Shown in pieces: positions 62,874 to 64,000 of a DNA stretch of 64,000 bases. The stretch is from contig NZ_CP083740.1 in assembly GCF_020150455.1 (NCBI RefSeq), forward strand, positions 5,601,001-5,665,000. The letters are read 5' to 3'. The position numbers were made by a program, and so were the translations under genes. The stretch is from Bremerella sp. TYQ1 (GTDB lineage: Bacteria; Planctomycetota; Planctomycetia; Pirellulales; Pirellulaceae). Numbering within the stretch: position 1 is the first letter of the stretch; the number at the start of each line of letters is the position of its first letter. Below the pieces are notes generated by a model. It ran no database searches, was not told where the DNA came from, and saw only the letters and a program-made list of their open reading frames with translations.

Positions 62874-64000
62874 TTAGCTACGCGTCATCAAAGCCGCTGA
62901 GCGGATCGGTAACGACGCCCAAGCTACCGCGGCAATGATTAGCAATCCGATGAAATGAGGCGGCAGGAAGAGCCACCAGAACAGCCCCAGCAGCACACCG
63001 CAAATCTGAGGGTTACGCGTCATCCAATCGGAAGCCACGTGCGAAACACGATCGATGATGGGGTGCCGAACCAGCATCAAGCCGATCGCGGCAAACGCCA
63101 ACACGCTGGCCATCAGCGGCGGCCAATACGAATAGGTACGTGTCGATGCTGGGCGAACCGTTAGCGTCGGGCTGATCGTCGAAAGTCGGAAGTAATGGAA
63201 CCGATCGTCCAGGCCATCGCGAATGGCCGCCAGCGAGTTCGGCACATAGTTCCCGGTCGTTCGATCTGACACCGACCAGGATTCCACTTCCGCCGCATTG
63301 TCGCCGAGCAACTGCCGGATAATGTCGCGCGTTTGTTCAGGCGTTTCGCCTCGCTTTCGCAGCAGTTCCTGGTACTGCGTCAGAACGGCAAACGCTTGTT
63401 CGATTCGTAGTTTGTTCCAGCGTTGGATTTCCAAAGAACCGATCCCGGATTGGGTATCGCGCGAAGCATCTTTCAGATCGAACGCGGTTAGAATCTGGTC
63501 GCGATGCCAAACCATCCGATCGAGATGAGGCGTACCTTCCAGCGTCCATTGCGGAGGCAACGCGACGCGAAGCATCTCTTCCACATTGCTGGAGAAGTCG
63601 GGTGTCGGCCGCTGGAATTGTTGCAACTGATCCGGCAAGCTGGTCAACTCGGTCCGGAAAGCAATCTCGACTACCTGCGGCAGGCTGTTCGACTTCAATG
63701 GAATGGTGATGGTGTCGTCATTCTTTTCGACATGGTGCTGTCGAGCGAAGTCGACGCCGACGGCCAGTATTTCGACCGAGCTTGGCAGTTTGAAATCGAT
63801 GGAAGGATTGCCTTGCGGCATGACCGAAACACGCGTCAAGCCGAACGCATGTTTCCGCGTATCGACTTGAATGGTGGTTTCCATGCTGGTGATCGATGGC
63901 TTGCCGGTTGGGTTAGAACGCTGGAACATTTCGCAGCGATAGTCTGGCCGCGTCGCACTCAGCAGCTGATGCGATTCCGGCGTGTTGGCAGTCAGCCAGC
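62874..64000 (-). CDS. Membrane-attached protein of unknown function, 5' end outside window
   Basis: The frame is open to the right edge, so the N-terminus is missing; the first in-window ATG (63929) is probably internal. The visible part has a beta-rich soluble region and two hydrophobic segments near the end (YWPPLMASVLAFAAIGLMLV and VLLGLFWWLFLPPHFIGLLI). No family was recognised. Confidence 0.7.
   Translation of the reverse strand, partial: WLTANTPESHQLLSATRPDYRCEMFQRSNPTGKPSITSMETTIQVDTRKHAFGLTRVSVMPQGNPSIDFKLPSSVEILAVGVDFARQHHVEKNDDTITIPLKSNSLPQVVEIAFRTELTSLPDQLQQFQRPTPDFSSNVEEMLRVALPPQWTLEGTPHLDRMVWHRDQILTAFDLKDASRDTQSGIGSLEIQRWNKLRIEQAFAVLTQYQELLRKRGETPEQTRDIIRQLLGDNAAEVESWSVSDRTTGNYVPNSLAAIRDGLDDRFHYFRLSTISPTLTVRPASTRTYSYWPPLMASVLAFAAIGLMLVRHPIIDRVSHVASDWMTRNPQICGVLLGLFWWLFLPPHFIGLLIIAAVAWASLPIRSAALMTRS

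Noticed and set aside
62625..62900. 91-codon plus-strand frame between rimI and the last gene
   Set aside because: It starts over the rimI start region, has no ribosome site and no recognisable product.

Overview
The window is about 64 kb of a moderately GC-rich bacterial chromosome. It is most likely from a planctomycete of the Pirellulaceae (Blastopirellula / Bremerella / Rhodopirellula type). The evidence is a cell-surface protein with the planctomycete LERKDLLAGD-type N-terminus and dockerin-like repeats, a Ser/Thr kinase with the N-terminal domain usual in that phylum, formaldehyde-activating enzyme plus a methylene-tetrahydromethanopterin dehydrogenase, several inner-membrane carriers with large hydrophilic inserts, and frequent TTG/GTG start codons. 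No rRNA, CRISPR array, prophage or insertion sequence was seen. There is one tRNA gene, tRNA-Val(GAC).

Layout. 1-6.3 kb: a truncated membrane protein gene, two glycosyltransferases that converge on overlapping stop codons, infC and thrS (minus strand), then tRNA-Val with a strong terminator. 6.3-13.8 kb: Bcp peroxiredoxin, the dockerin-like surface protein, SlyX, transketolase and a very long coiled-coil protein. 13.9-20 kb: a thioredoxin-like ferredoxin with trkA and trkH (potassium uptake), a secreted lectin-fold protein and a DASS carrier. 20-30 kb: SppA, a sugar isomerase-like TIM barrel, a sirtuin, a GntP permease with a large insert, an S41 protease and an MMPL/RND exporter. 30-37.3 kb: a nested inverted-repeat element, glnA, mtnA-ald, der and a family 4 uracil-DNA glycosylase. 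37.3-47.8 kb: a Ser/Thr kinase with a degenerate receiver domain, then glmU(N)-prs-rplY-pth-rpsF-ssb-rplI-dnaB, a housekeeping order recalling the Bacillus gcaD-prs-ctc-pth and rpsF-ssb-rplI-dnaB segments. A GroES-like gene is inserted on the opposite strand. Bpt leucyltransferase and a membrane protein follow. 47.9-54.6 kb: a secreted FAD oxidoreductase, then a split BamA. 54.6-60.5 kb: one-carbon genes (mtdB-like, fae, ATP-grasp) around a vWA/TadG protein. 60.5-64 kb: PlsC-like acyltransferase, phosphoesterase, RimI, and a membrane protein that runs off the right edge.

The observation most worth following is the split outer-membrane assembly protein at 50.2-53.5 kb. One gene encodes a signal peptide, four complete POTRA domains and most of a fifth. 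The next gene, with its own signal peptide, encodes what looks like the last strand of that fifth POTRA plus the Omp85 beta-barrel. Long Q/P/Y-rich tracts sit on both sides of the break. A Tat-type lipoprotein gene follows. Other points of interest are a Ser/Thr kinase fused to a receiver that has lost its phospho-aspartate, a family of short palindromes at gene 3' ends with compensatory changes, a roughly 250-bp nested inverted repeat upstream of glnA, and periplasm-sized inserts in TrkH, GntP and MMPL carriers.

All functional calls rest on reading motifs and overall protein pattern. No database search was possible.
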